Below are positions 9,830 to 20,230 of a stretch of DNA of 64,000 bases, one piece after another. Every line of letters begins with the position of its first letter. The first letter of the stretch is position 1. The position numbers were made by a program, and so were the translations under genes. The notes under the pieces are model-generated. The model worked only from the letters and a program-made list of their open reading frames with translations, had not been told where the DNA came from and ran no database searches. The DNA is from Paraburkholderia dinghuensis (GTDB lineage Bacteria; Pseudomonadota; Gammaproteobacteria; Burkholderiales; Burkholderiaceae). The stretch covers positions 62,001-126,000 of the forward strand of contig NZ_RQIS01000016.1 in the NCBI RefSeq assembly GCF_003837865.1, written 5' to 3'.

Positions 9830-11305
9830 ATGAGTACTCAATGGGAAGTCGTTATCGGTCTTGAGACGCACGCGCAGTTGTCGACGGCGTCGAAGATCTT
9901 CTCGGGCGCCTCGACGCAGTTCGGCGCTGACGCGAACACGCAAGCCTGCCCCGTCGATCTCGCGTTGCCGGGCGTGCTGCCCGTGATGAACCGCGGCGCC
10001 GTCGAGCGCGCGATCCGCTTCGGTCTGTCGATCGGCGCGACGATCGCGCCGCGCAGCATCTTCGCGCGCAAGAACTACTTCTATCCGGACCTGCCGAAGG
10101 GCTATCAGATCAGCCAGTACGAGATTCCGGTCGTGCAGGGCGGTCAGATCACGATCCAGGTGCCGGCCAACGAGAAGACCGGCAAGGAAGCCTACGAGAA
10201 GACCGTCAATCTGACGCGCGCGCACCTCGAAGAGGACGCGGGCAAGTCGCTGCACGAAGACTTCGCGGGCATGACGGGCATCGACCTGAATCGCGCGGGC
10301 ACGCCGCTGCTCGAAATCGTCACCGAGCCGGAAATGCGCAGCGCCGCCGAAGCCGTGGCCTACGCGAAGGCGCTGCACAGCCTCGTGATGTGGCTCGGCA
10401 TCTGCGACGGCAACATGCAGGAAGGTTCTTTCCGCTGCGACGCGAACGTCTCCGTGCGTCCGGTCGGGCAGAAGGAATTCGGCACGCGTGCCGAAATCAA
10501 GAACCTGAACTCGTTCCGCTTCCTCGAAGAAGCGATCCTGTTCGAAGTGCGTCGCCAGATCGAGCTGATCGAGGACGGCGGCACCGTCGTGCAGGAAACG
10601 CGCCTCTACGACCCGGACAAGCGCGAGACGCGCTCGATGCGCAGCAAGGAAGATGCGCACGATTACCGCTATTTCCCCGATCCCGATCTGATGCCGCTCG
10701 TGATCGATGCGGCGTGGGTCGATCGCGTGAAGGGCGAGATGCCCGAACTGCCCGCGTCGATGCAGGTGCGTTTCGTCGACCAGTACGGCGTGACGGCGTA
10801 TGACGCGACCGTGCTCACGTCGAGCAAGGCGATGGCGTCGTACTTCGAGGCCGTGGTCGAAAAGACCGGTGCCGCGCAGGCGAAGGTTGCTGCGAACTGG
10901 CTGATGGGCGAAGTCTCGTCGCAGTTGAACCGCGAAGGCCTCGAAATCGACGCGTCGCCGGTCACCGCCGCGCAGCTCGCGCTGTTGCTGCAACGTATCG
11001 CCGACGGCACGATCTCGAACAAGATCGCCAAGGAAGTGTTCCTCGCGATGTGGGACGAAAAGGCCGCGGACGAAGCCGCCGCCGACCGCATCATCGAAGC
11101 GAAGGGCCTCAAGCAGATCTCCGACACCGGCGCACTCGAAGCGATCATCGACGAGGTGCTCGCGGCGAACCAGAAGTCGGTGGAAGAGTTCCGCGCGGGC
11201 AAGGAGAAGGCGTTCAACGCGCTGATCGGCCAGGCGATGAAGGCAACGAAGGGCAAGGCGAATCCGCAGCAGGTCAATGAGCTGCTGAAGAAGAAGCTGT
11301 CCTGA
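9830..11305 (+). CDS. gatB: Asp/Glu-tRNA amidotransferase subunit B
   Basis: GatB binds the mischarged tRNA and carries out the ATP-dependent activation and amidation. The start at 9830 (MSTQWEVVIGLETHAQL) is set by the family N-terminus and lies 2 bp after the gatA stop, with a purine-rich AGGGGTG just upstream inside gatA. The 491-residue length is normal. The motifs CPVDLALPGVLPVMN and FYPDLPKGYQISQY, and the EEDAGKSLHE segment, identify the catalytic cradle. A C-terminal YqeY-like tail ends in GKANPQQVNELLKKKLS. A much longer open frame upstream is only read-through of gatA in another frame. Confidence 0.98.
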   Translation: MSTQWEVVIGLETHAQLSTASKIFSGASTQFGADANTQACPVDLALPGVLPVMNRGAVERAIRFGLSIGATIAPRSIFARKNYFYPDLPKGYQISQYEIPVVQGGQITIQVPANEKTGKEAYEKTVNLTRAHLEEDAGKSLHEDFAGMTGIDLNRAGTPLLEIVTEPEMRSAAEAVAYAKALHSLVMWLGICDGNMQEGSFRCDANVSVRPVGQKEFGTRAEIKNLNSFRFLEEAILFEVRRQIELIEDGGTVVQETRLYDPDKRETRSMRSKEDAHDYRYFPDPDLMPLVIDAAWVDRVKGEMPELPASMQVRFVDQYGVTAYDATVLTSSKAMASYFEAVVEKTGAAQAKVAANWLMGEVSSQLNREGLEIDASPVTAAQLALLLQRIADGTISNKIAKEVFLAMWDEKAADEAAADRIIEAKGLKQISDTGALEAIIDEVLAANQKSVEEFRAGKEKAFNALIGQAMKATKGKANPQQVNELLKKKLS

Positions 11306-11377
11306 GTGCGCCTTTGCAGGGCGGCGTCGCGCGACGCCGACCTGCTGTTTGAGGCTCCGGCGGACAGCGGTGCATGG

Positions 11378-11441
11378 GACCGGAGTAAGCGCTGAAGCGC
11401 TAACTCTGGTCGACAGCTAAAGCGCTAACTCCGGTCGACAG
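11378..11441 (+). repeat. Intergenic repeat cluster (22-bp direct repeat plus inverted copy)
   Basis: Two nearly identical 22-bp units (AAGCGCTAACTCYGGTCGACAG) lie at 11395-11416 and 11420-11441 with one T/C difference. A third, inverted unit at 11378-11393 (GACCGGAGTAAGCGCT) pairs with 11421-11436 with one mismatch, so the cluster can form a long hairpin. It sits between gatB and the PPK2 gene, directly before the GAGGAG ribosome site. I recall similar GTCGAC/AGCGCT intergenic repeats from Paraburkholderia genomes, but that is memory, not a search. Confidence 0.75.
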
Positions 11442-11455
11442 AGGAGAACCATGGC

Positions 11456-12292
11456 ATGGTGAAGTCCCCGAGTCTCGACGATTACCGCGTTCCGTTTTTC
11501 ACCGACAAGCGCACCGCAAAGTTCGCGCTCGATGCGATCGATGCGTCGGCCAAACCGTTCACGACGGGTAGCAAGACCAGCGACCGCGACCGCCTGGCCG
11601 TTATCGGCGCGAAGATCGATGTGCAGCAGGAACGCCTGCATGCGCAGCACCATCGGCGCGTGTTGCTCGTGCTCCAGGGCATGGACACGAGCGGCAAGGA
11701 CGGCACAATCCGTGGCGTCTTTCAGGACGTCGATCCGCTAGGCTTGCGCATCGTGGCGTTTCGCGCGCCCACGCCCATCGAGTCCGCACGCGACTTTCTC
11801 TGGCGCGTGCATATGCAGGTGCCGTCGGCAGGCGAACTGGCCATCTTCAATCGCAGCCACTACGAAGACGTGCTTGTGCCGCGCGTGATCGGGCAGATCG
11901 ACCAGGCCGAGTGGGAGCGACGCTACCGCCAGATCCGCGAATTCGAGGCGATGCTCTCGGAGTGCGGCACGACGATCATCAAGTGCATGCTGCACATCTC
12001 GAAGGACGAGCAAAGGAACCGCATCCAGGCGCGGATCGACGATCCGACCAAGCACTGGAAATTCGATCTCTCCGACCTCGAAGCGCGCAACCGCTGGGAT
12101 GCTTACCAGGCCGCCTATCGCGACGTGCTCGCGGCCACCTCCACGGAATACGCGCCGTGGTACGTGATTCCGGCGAATTCGAAGTCGCATCGCAACGTGA
12201 TGGTCGCGGAACTGTTGTTGCGTGCGCTGGAAAACCTCAAGCTCGAATTTCCGCCGGCGAAAGAAGAACTGAACGGCCTCAAGATCGACTAG
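11456..12292 (+). CDS. ppk2: PPK2-family polyphosphate:nucleotide phosphotransferase
   Basis: This cytosolic enzyme transfers phosphate between polyphosphate and nucleotides. The 278-residue protein has the PPK2 P-loop GMDTSGKDG at residues 75-83, an adjacent lid region, and the Walker B stretch IFNRSHYEDVLVPRV at about 130-144. Whether it acts on AMP, ADP or GDP cannot be settled by eye. The ATG at 11456 has a good GAGGAG site 9 bp upstream. An ATG at 11451 in another frame gives only Met-Ala-Trp-stop, a minimal overlapping frame in front of the real start. It is probably transcribed alone, with 150 bp separating it from gatB. Confidence 0.93.
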   Translation: MVKSPSLDDYRVPFFTDKRTAKFALDAIDASAKPFTTGSKTSDRDRLAVIGAKIDVQQERLHAQHHRRVLLVLQGMDTSGKDGTIRGVFQDVDPLGLRIVAFRAPTPIESARDFLWRVHMQVPSAGELAIFNRSHYEDVLVPRVIGQIDQAEWERRYRQIREFEAMLSECGTTIIKCMLHISKDEQRNRIQARIDDPTKHWKFDLSDLEARNRWDAYQAAYRDVLAATSTEYAPWYVIPANSKSHRNVMVAELLLRALENLKLEFPPAKEELNGLKID

Positions 12293-12361
12293 GCCGTCAG
12301 TGGACGACGATGCCTCCGCGCCGCGGCGCGGGGCGACGCAAAACCAACAAGGAAACAAGAC

Positions 12362-13144
12362 ATGTTGCGTGTGATCACCGCGAACCTCAACGGCATCCGC
12401 TCGGCGGCGAAGAAGGGTTTCTTCGAGTGGTTCGGCGAGCAGAAGGCCGACGTGCTGTGCGTGCAGGAAATCAAATGCTCGCAGGACGACATGACGCCCG
12501 AATTCCTCGCGCCGCACGATTTCAAGGGCTATTTCCAGCACGCGGTGAAGAAGGGCTATAGCGGCGCGGGCCTCTACACGCGACACGAACCGGACGACGT
12601 GATCATCGGGTTCGGCAACGCTGAATTCGATCCCGAGGGACGCTACGTCGAAGCGCGCTTCGGCAAGCTTTCGATCGTGTCGGTCTACGTGCCGTCGGGG
12701 TCCAGCGGCGAGGAGCGCCAGGAGGCGAAATACCGCTTCATGGACGCGTTCATGCCGCATCTCGCCGATCTCAAGGGCGAGGGGCGCGAGGTGGTCGTGT
12801 GCGGCGATGTGAACATCGTCCACAAGGAAATCGACATCAAGAACTGGAAGGGCAACCAGAAGAACTCCGGCTGCCTGCCCGAAGAGCGCGCGTGGCTCAC
12901 GAAGCTCTTCGACGACGTCGGTTACGTCGACGTGTTCCGCACGCTCGACACGCGTGCCGAGCAGTACACCTGGTGGAGCAACCGCGGCCAGGCGTATGCG
13001 AAGAACGTGGGGTGGCGTATCGACTACGAGATCGCTACGCCGGGTATCGCGGCCACCGCAAAGCGCACGTCGATCTTCAAGGACATCAAGTTCAGCGACC
13101 ACGCGCCGCTCACCATCGACTACGACTACAAGATCAAGCGCTGA
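12362..13144 (+). CDS. xth: Exodeoxyribonuclease III (AP endonuclease)
   Basis: This enzyme cleaves DNA at abasic sites and removes 3' blocks in base excision repair. The 260 residues carry the full exonuclease-endonuclease-phosphatase fold: N-terminal ITANLNGIRSA, metal-binding Glu in CVQEIKC (about residue 34), GDVNIVHKEIDIKNWKGN, WWSNRGQAYAKNVGWRIDY, and catalytic His in SDHAPL near the C-terminus. It starts 69 bp after the PPK2 gene and converges on the M48 peptidase with a 3-bp gap, so neither gene has room for a private terminator. Confidence 0.96.
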   Translation: MLRVITANLNGIRSAAKKGFFEWFGEQKADVLCVQEIKCSQDDMTPEFLAPHDFKGYFQHAVKKGYSGAGLYTRHEPDDVIIGFGNAEFDPEGRYVEARFGKLSIVSVYVPSGSSGEERQEAKYRFMDAFMPHLADLKGEGREVVVCGDVNIVHKEIDIKNWKGNQKNSGCLPEERAWLTKLFDDVGYVDVFRTLDTRAEQYTWWSNRGQAYAKNVGWRIDYEIATPGIAATAKRTSIFKDIKFSDHAPLTIDYDYKIKR

Positions 13145-13147
13145 GCG

Positions 13148-14290
13148 TCAGGGCTCCACGAGCTTGCGCCGCTGCGGCACGGCGATGCCCGCGTAGTCGG
13201 GCAGCGTGTCGAGCGGCATGCCGATCGACTTCGCGTAGAGCGGCATCATGTCGGGCAGGCGCTTGAAAAGATCGGCGCGGCGCGCGTTCGTGTACGGATG
13301 CACGTAGACGAAACCATCGCCGCGATCGCTCTTCGTGGCCAGGGCGAGCTTGTCCCAGGCCGTGAGCGCCGCACGCGGATCGAAGCCCGCGCGAGACGCG
13401 ATGTCACTGCCGATCACGTCGGCTTCGGTTTCGTCGGCGCGGCCGTAGCGCATTTCGAAGAGCTGCGAGCCGACGCCCAGCGGAAACACGCCCAGATCGG
13501 CGAGCCCGAACAGTTGCGGCACCGTGCCGGCCTCGATCTGCGCTGCCTGCTGTGCGCCGAGACGCTCGCGCACGTGCTCGCGCACCGCATGCGCGATCTC
13601 GTGACCGAGCAGCATGCCGAATTCGTTGTCGTTGAGCTTCACGCGGTCGAGCAGTCCGCCGTACACCACGATCTTGCCACCCGGCAGGCAGTACATGCGG
13701 ATATCCGGCGAACGGATCACCGCCACTTCCCATTTCCAGTTTTTGATCCGATCGCCCCACTTCTGCGCGTAAGGCGCGAGCCGGTCGACTAAAAAGCGCA
13801 CGCGCTGCGCGCGTGGATCGCTGTCGGGGTAGAGGCGGTCGGAGTGGGCCGCGCCGCGCACGATCTCCGCGTATTCGGCTGCGGCCTGCGCCTCCAGCAT
13901 CGGCGAGGGGATCAGGATGCGATACAGCGTGGCGTCGCCGAAGCGCACCTGGCGGCCCATGCCCGGCGTTGCGCGGCCAGTTGCGTAGGGCGTGACTGCG
14001 TTCGCGCCAGCGGCGTTGCCGGCGCTCTGTACGGCGCCTTTAGCCGCCAGTGGCGCAGCGGACGCGGGCGAGACAGAGGGCGACACCGTGGGCGAGACCG
14101 CGGACGCTACGGCCACCATCACGGGCGGGGTGTTGTCGTCGTCGGCGTGCGCGAGCGGCGCGTGGAGAACGAGCAGCGCGGGCAGTGCCGCCGCGAGCGT
14201 CAGCGCAAGCTCCCGCACCCGCACGTCGGCCCGGCGTCGACGACGGGGCGTCGGACGCTCGCAGGGCGCGGCGGTCTGGTGCACGGTCAC
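13148..14290 (-). CDS. Exported M48-family metalloprotease
   Basis: The protein is a zinc metallopeptidase of family M48, probably acting in the periplasm on unfolded or outer-membrane proteins as BepA-like and LoiP-like relatives do. The GTG start at 14290 overlaps the stop of the upstream transporter gene (GTGA), and the same frame extends much further upstream only as a shadow. The 380-residue product begins with an Arg-rich stretch and a hydrophobic signal segment ending around HAPLAHADDD. After an Ala/Ser-rich linker comes the peptidase domain with HEIAHAV (HExxH) and a downstream conserved ADETEADVIG that supplies the third ligand Glu. No TPR repeats are visible, unlike BepA. Confidence 0.88.
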   Translation of the reverse strand: MTVHQTAAPCERPTPRRRRRADVRVRELALTLAAALPALLVLHAPLAHADDDNTPPVMVAVASAVSPTVSPSVSPASAAPLAAKGAVQSAGNAAGANAVTPYATGRATPGMGRQVRFGDATLYRILIPSPMLEAQAAAEYAEIVRGAAHSDRLYPDSDPRAQRVRFLVDRLAPYAQKWGDRIKNWKWEVAVIRSPDIRMYCLPGGKIVVYGGLLDRVKLNDNEFGMLLGHEIAHAVREHVRERLGAQQAAQIEAGTVPQLFGLADLGVFPLGVGSQLFEMRYGRADETEADVIGSDIASRAGFDPRAALTAWDKLALATKSDRGDGFVYVHPYTNARRADLFKRLPDMMPLYAKSIGMPLDTLPDYAGIAVPQRRKLVEP

Positions 14291-15693
14291 GATCTGATTC
14301 TCCACGGGGCGATTCGGACCAGCAGGAGCATACCCGGTACAGCGAGTGCCGTGCAGACGATGAAGTAGTCGAACCAGCCGATCTTCGCGACCAGAAAGCC
14401 GCTCGCCGCCGAGGCGAGCGTGCGCGGCACCGAAGCGAGACTCGTGAAGAGCGCAAACTGGGTGGCGGTATAGCGCGGGTCGGTTGTGCTCGCAATATAG
14501 GCGGTGAATGCGGCGAGCGTGAGGCCGGTCGCGAACGTCTCGAAGCCGTAGACGAGCGCGAGCGCCACGGCACGCGGATCGAGCGAAAACTGCACGTTCG
14601 CGCCGAACACGCTTGCGGCTTGCGAAACGGCGTGACTCACGGCGAGCACGCCGCTGTAGATCGACGCGAGCGACGGCGAGTCGGGCCCGACCTGAGCGAG
14701 CCAGGCGAAGCCGAGCGTCGAGATCATCTGCAGGAAACCGAAGATCCACAGCCCGCGTCCGATGCCGATCTTCACAAGCGCCACGCCACCGATGATGCCG
14801 CCCGCGAGGCTCGCGCCGAACGCCGTCATCTTGGCGATCACGCCGATCTCGGTGCGCGAGAAGCCGATGTCGAGGAAGAACGACGTCGAAAGCGTGGTGG
14901 CCATCGTGTCGCCGAGCTTGTAAAGGAAGATGAACGCGAGCACGAAAAGCGCATTCCCCCAGCCGCCGCGCCGCACGAATTCGGCGAACGGCTGCACGAT
15001 CGCCTCGCTCAGGTTCCTCGGCGGCGGGCCTTGCGCCTCGGGTTCGCTCACCACGAGCGCCATGATCATGCCGGGAATCATGAACGCGGCCGTGACGATG
15101 AACACCGTGCTCCACGGCAGGTGATCGGAGAGGATCAGCGCAAGAGACCCCGGCACGAGCGCGGCGATCTTGTACGCGTTCACGTGGACCGCGTTGCCGA
15201 GGCCCTGTTGCGTGTCGGACAGCAGCTCGCGCCGGTAGGCGTCGATGGCGATGTCCTGGCTTGCGCCGAAGAACGCCACCAGCGCGGCGAGCGCTGCCAC
15301 CATCTTGATCGAATCTTTCGGCGAGACGAATCCGAGCGTCGCGATTGCGAGCGCAACGAGAATCTGCGTGACGAGCATCCAGCCGCGCCGGCGTCCCGGA
15401 CGCCAGCCTGCGAGGCGCGGCACGTAGCGGTCCATCAACGGCGCCCAGACGAACTTCCAGGTGTAGGGGATCTGGATCAGCGCAAAGAGGCCGATGTCCT
15501 TAAGGCTGACGCCTTCGGAGCGTAGCCACGCCTGCACGAGATAGACGAGCGTGAAAAGCGGCAGCCCCGAGGTGAAACCGAGGAACACGCAGATCAGCAT
15601 GTGCGTGTTCAGATACGCGCGCCAGCCAGGGTGTTCTTCGTGAGCGTCAACGTGGACGTTGCGGGTAGGAGCCTCGTGGGGCGGATTCGGCAT
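14287..15693 (-). CDS. ampG: AmpG-family muropeptide permease (MFS)
   Basis: AmpG imports anhydro-muropeptides from the periplasm for cell-wall recycling and, in some bacteria, for beta-lactamase induction. The 468-residue protein has about 12 to 14 membrane segments and the AmpG-type N-terminal region GFTSGLPLFTLVYLVQAWL, followed by GLFALIQIPYTWKFVWAPLMDRY. Both are characteristic of this branch rather than general MFS. The gene lies 75 bp downstream of metW on the same strand and overlaps the M48 peptidase start by 4 bp, suggesting that wall recycling and the exported protease are co-expressed. Confidence 0.9.
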   Translation of the reverse strand: MPNPPHEAPTRNVHVDAHEEHPGWRAYLNTHMLICVFLGFTSGLPLFTLVYLVQAWLRSEGVSLKDIGLFALIQIPYTWKFVWAPLMDRYVPRLAGWRPGRRRGWMLVTQILVALAIATLGFVSPKDSIKMVAALAALVAFFGASQDIAIDAYRRELLSDTQQGLGNAVHVNAYKIAALVPGSLALILSDHLPWSTVFIVTAAFMIPGMIMALVVSEPEAQGPPPRNLSEAIVQPFAEFVRRGGWGNALFVLAFIFLYKLGDTMATTLSTSFFLDIGFSRTEIGVIAKMTAFGASLAGGIIGGVALVKIGIGRGLWIFGFLQMISTLGFAWLAQVGPDSPSLASIYSGVLAVSHAVSQAASVFGANVQFSLDPRAVALALVYGFETFATGLTLAAFTAYIASTTDPRYTATQFALFTSLASVPRTLASAASGFLVAKIGWFDYFIVCTALAVPGMLLLVRIAPWRIRS

Positions 15694-15768
15694 GTCGTCG
15701 TTAGCGGCGGCGGTTCTTGTGGATCTGGGTCGAAAAAACGCGCGCCGCGACCGATCACGCAGACGACG

Positions 15769-16373
15769 TCATTTTTTCTTCACGCGATAGACCGCAAGAC
15801 TACCACGCCAGTTCACGCCCCATCGAACGGTCTGACCGCCGTGAAGCACGGCGCGATCAAGAATTTCGATGCCCACTTCCGGCGCGAGCGCCTCGAAATC
15901 CTTCACGGTGAGCACACGCACGTTCGGCGTGTTGTGCCACTGGTAGGGCAGCGACTTCGAAACCGGCATGCGTCCGCGCAGCACTGAAAGCCGATGCGGC
16001 CAGTAGCCGAAGTTCGGGAACGAGACGATGCATTCCTTGCCCACGCGCGCCGTCTCGCGCAAGATCGCCGCGGTCTGGTGGATCGTCTGCAGCGTTTGCG
16101 AAAGGATCGCGAAGTCGAAGCTTGCGTCCTCGAACAGGCGCAGTCCGTCCTCCAGATTCTGCTGGATCACGTTGATGCCGTTCTGAACGGAGGCGAGCAC
16201 GCCCGCGTCGTTGATCTCGATGCCGTAGCCCGTGCACTCCAGTTCCTCGCCGAGCAGCGAGAGCAGCGCGCCGTCGCCGCAACCGAGGTCGAGCACCGTC
16301 GAACGCGGCTCGATCCAGCGTGCAATCGTTCGGAAGTCGGAGCGTGCGGAAAGACTCACAAAAGCGCTCGGAT

Positions 16374-16377
<4 letters not shown>
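15769..16377 (-). CDS. metW: Methionine biosynthesis methyltransferase-like protein MetW
   Basis: MetW is a class I methyltransferase-fold protein always found beside metX; it is thought to support the homoserine acylation step. The 202-residue product has the SAM-binding motif VLDLGCGDGALLSLL near residue 30 and the family-specific ILSQTLQTIHQTAAILRE and FPNFGYWPHRLSVLRGRMPVSK segments. The ATG at 16377 overlaps the metX stop by four bases (ATGA), which forces translational coupling. The same open frame continues upstream across metX but that part is not coding. Confidence 0.95.
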
Positions 16378-17519
<1,142 letters not shown>

Positions 17520-17894
17520 TCGTTCCGCCTTGGGTTTCCGGGGCGGCTAAACGGTGTCGGCTGGGCGCGGATTGCAGGAGGGTGGCGCGGCTGACGACCT
17601 CTTTAGCCGCATTTGTAATGAACCCGCGCACGCCGTGATATTCGGTGGCTTTCAGGTTCGCGCGCCCGCAATCGAGTCAGCAAATCGGCGCGTGGAGATT
17701 CAAAAGGAACGCAGAGTATAGCGGAAAACGCATCGGGCAATACGGCGGATGAACCGTGGCGGGCGTAGGCGGGCGGTGCGGGTCGCCCTTTGGGTTGTCG
17801 CCGTGAGCGGGACCTGCGAGTGAGGACAACAGGCCGGAACTGCAAGCCGGTACAGCAAGCGCTGCGGCAGTGTCCCGGCGGTGGATCTCGCGGG
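17520..17894. other. metX upstream region, no gene seen
   Basis: The 375-bp stretch lies between the HdeD-like gene and metX, both on the minus strand. A minus-strand TATACT (17715-17720) is a possible -10 for metX but has no good -35 at the right distance. I looked for a SAM- or SAH-type riboswitch before metX and saw no recognisable conserved core. No coding frame in this stretch looks real. Confidence 0.4.
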
Positions 17895-18476
17895 TCAACG
17901 CGTAGCCGGATGCCCGTTGCGCCAGCGCCGTAGATGCAATGCGGCGACGATCATCAAGACGCCGTAGAGCACGGCGTAGGCGGCGATCAGCCAGATCAGC
18001 GAGAGCGCGCCCGCGCCGGGGAACAAGACGATGAACAAGCCGACGGCGGCGGAGAGCAGCCCCGAGAGCCCCACGGCCCACGGGTGCGCGACGGCGCGAC
18101 GAAACTGGATCGCGTAAATGATCTCGAAGATGCCGATGGCGAGCGCCCAGACGCCAATGATCAGGACGAGGATGATGGCCGTCTCGCGAGGCCAGAAGAA
18201 CGCAACGAAGCCCGCGATTACGCCGATGAGGCCCACGACGACATAGGTCCAGCGCCGCTTGCCGCCGCCGCGCGCGCCGTAGATCAGGGCGAAGGCGCCG
18301 TCCACGATGGCGTAGGAGCCCCAGACGTAGGCGAGCGCGATGACAGTGAGCTTGGGCAGTGAGAAGGCGAGCAGGCCGAAGACGATGGCCGCGATGCCGC
18401 GGGCGAGGAGCCAGCCCCAGTGAGCGGACAAACCGGTGAGGAACGGCAGCGGAGCGGAGGGCAATGGCTGGTTCAT
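17895..18476 (-). CDS. HdeD-family membrane protein
   Basis: The 193-residue product belongs to the HdeD/DUF308 family of small inner-membrane proteins, whose E. coli member is linked to acid resistance at high cell density. It has six hydrophobic segments arranged as three similar pairs, each with the pattern small-hydrophobic ... G..A..IYA. The start at 18476 (MNQPLPSAPLPFLTGLSAHWGW) is supported by an AAGGAGA site 8 bp upstream; the longer in-frame start at 18554 would add a basic, non-family leader. It is probably a single-gene unit between slmA and metX. The exact function is not known. Confidence 0.85.
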   Translation of the reverse strand: MNQPLPSAPLPFLTGLSAHWGWLLARGIAAIVFGLLAFSLPKLTVIALAYVWGSYAIVDGAFALIYGARGGGKRRWTYVVVGLIGVIAGFVAFFWPRETAIILVLIIGVWALAIGIFEIIYAIQFRRAVAHPWAVGLSGLLSAAVGLFIVLFPGAGALSLIWLIAAYAVLYGVLMIVAALHLRRWRNGHPATR

Positions 18477-18611
18477 GCGGTTCTTCTCCTTTTTGGCGGG
18501 GCGCAGGGTCGTCGCTTGACGGAGGACAGCTTGCCGCAAAGGGACCCGGCGCACGAAGCGGCAGCGCGTTGCGCCGCCGAGCGCTGCCCGGGCACCTGCC
18601 GGGTGCCTGCT

Positions 18612-19292
18612 TTACTGAAGAATGACCCGGATCTGCTCGTCGGCGTATTCGACGGGCGAGCGTTCGAAGCCGCTCTGTGCATAACGGTGCCAGCAGCCGA
18701 TTACATAGCGGACGACCAGATTCGCGCGCACAGCCGGATCGTACCCCTTCGGGAGCGGCACTGCGCCGGGTTTGTTCGGGTCCTGCAACCCTTCCGCGAT
18801 GCTCAAGCGCAGGCACTGACGCAGCGACGCCTCGATGCGGTCGAGCATCTGGTTGACGCGCTCGGCGAGCCGCTCGTGTTCCCCCACGAGCGCTTCGCAG
18901 GTCAGCACGCGCGTCATACCGGCGTTCTTGGTGGAGAAATTGACGAGCATGAGCGCGATGGCGCGCGCCTGAAGCACGCCGCTCGGCTCTTTGGCGACGA
19001 TCTGGTTGATGAGCGCGAAGAGCGTCTGTTCGATGAAATCGATGAGACCCTCGTACATCTGGGCCTTGCTCGCGAAGTGGCGGTAGAGCGCCGCCTCGGA
19101 AACGCCGAGACGCGCGGCCAGCGCCGCCGTCGTGATCTTTTCGCCGCGCGGAGTCTCGAGCATCGACGCGAGCGTCTGGAGAATGTGGACACGGCGTTCG
19201 CCCGGTTTCGGGCGTGCGGCGCGGTGCACCACGCCGGTAGGATCTGCTGCTACGACCGCGTCGCGCGCTTCGGTCGGTTGGCTCGGCTGCAT
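18612..19292 (-). CDS. slmA: Nucleoid occlusion factor SlmA (TetR family)
   Basis: SlmA binds specific sites on the chromosome and antagonises FtsZ polymerisation over the nucleoid. The 226-residue protein has a TetR-type HTH, TTAALAARLGVSEAALYRHFASK, at about residues 54-76, and a helical C-terminal domain with the SlmA-like VRYVIGCWHRYAQSGFERSPVEY stretch. The N-terminal 30 residues are an acidic/Pro-rich extension. It is the third gene of the minus-strand group argB - HAD nucleotidase - slmA, 51 bp after the nucleotidase stop, an order I recognise from Burkholderia chromosomes. Confidence 0.93.
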   Translation of the reverse strand: MQPSQPTEARDAVVAADPTGVVHRAARPKPGERRVHILQTLASMLETPRGEKITTAALAARLGVSEAALYRHFASKAQMYEGLIDFIEQTLFALINQIVAKEPSGVLQARAIALMLVNFSTKNAGMTRVLTCEALVGEHERLAERVNQMLDRIEASLRQCLRLSIAEGLQDPNKPGAVPLPKGYDPAVRANLVVRYVIGCWHRYAQSGFERSPVEYADEQIRVILQ

Positions 19293-19343
19293 GAATGTCG
19301 CCCTTTCTCTTACCGCCGGAATCCTGTTCCCGCAGTCACGTCG

Positions 19344-20090
19344 TCACCCCGTCTGCCGCAGTCTTCCTGACTGCAGACCCGTTTGTAGGGATTTTAGCGA
19401 ACGAATGCGGTGATCGACATAGTGAGGGCGGCCGCTCCTGCCCGCGCGCATAGTCAGCGCACGTTCGGGAAGGTGTCCGGTGATCCACACCGTCTGGATG
19501 CCGAGCCGCCGGTAGCGTTTCAGATGGCCGCGCGTGTCTTCGATCAGGATGGCGTCGGAAAGCGATGCACCCACGCGGCGCAGCGCCGCGCGCAGCATCG
19601 CGCGGTCGGGCTTGGCGCGCCAGCCGCTGCGCGTACGCATGTGCTCGATGGCGACGACGCGCTCGAAGAGCCGCTCGATGCCGAGTTCCGCGAGCACCGC
19701 GCGCGCATAGGCCTCGGGCGCGTTGGTCAGCACGATCTTGCGGCCCGGGAGCGCAGCGATCGTGCGTGCGAGGCCGCGCTCGGCGACGAGCATCGCGCGC
19801 AGATCGGGGAACGTGTGGACGACTTTCAGGAAGTCGTGCGGATCGACTGGATGGTGCCGCGTGAGGCCGAGCAGCGCCGCGCCGTACCGGAGCGTGTAAC
19901 TCGTGCGCAGGTGGTCCGCGATGTCGTGGCTCACGCCGAGCGTATCGACGATGTATTGCGTCATCGCCCGGTTGATCGCGGGGAAAATCGCGTGCGACGC
20001 GCCGTGCAGCGTGTTGTCGAGGTCGAAGAGCCAGACCGGCGTGCGCGCAACATGGCGCGGGCGGTGTTGGCGCGCTCGGGTGTGGGTCAT
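19344..20090 (-). CDS. HAD-family pyrimidine 5'-nucleotidase
   Basis: The protein is a haloacid dehalogenase-type phosphatase of the pyrimidine 5'-nucleotidase subgroup (Sdt1-like). Motif I is WLFDLDNTLHGAS with the two catalytic Asp residues near position 22, motif II is IVLTNAP, motif III is the Lys in WRAKPDRAML, and motif IV is LIEDTRGHL. A helical cap lies between motifs I and II. The start at 20090 (MTHTRARQHRPRHVART) is the only ATG that keeps a short basic leader before motif I; the frame is open further upstream but without homology. The natural substrate is unknown; UMP/CMP is the family expectation. Confidence 0.88.
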   Translation of the reverse strand: MTHTRARQHRPRHVARTPVWLFDLDNTLHGASHAIFPAINRAMTQYIVDTLGVSHDIADHLRTSYTLRYGAALLGLTRHHPVDPHDFLKVVHTFPDLRAMLVAERGLARTIAALPGRKIVLTNAPEAYARAVLAELGIERLFERVVAIEHMRTRSGWRAKPDRAMLRAALRRVGASLSDAILIEDTRGHLKRYRRLGIQTVWITGHLPERALTMRAGRSGRPHYVDHRIRSLKSLQTGLQSGRLRQTG

Positions 20091-20230
20091 CGTGGAGCGG
20101 AGTGCGGCGCGTTGGGGGAGTGGCCGGGGGCCCCGGGGGCGCCGCGAAGGGCGGCGCGATGTGCCGGATGTGCCGAAGGTGTCACTCGGCGGCGCGTCGG
20201 GGTGGCCGAAAGCACCGCCGTAAACCTCAA

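Noticed and set aside
17520..17720. SAM or SAH riboswitch before metX
   Set aside because: No conserved core of the known classes could be recognised in the leader.
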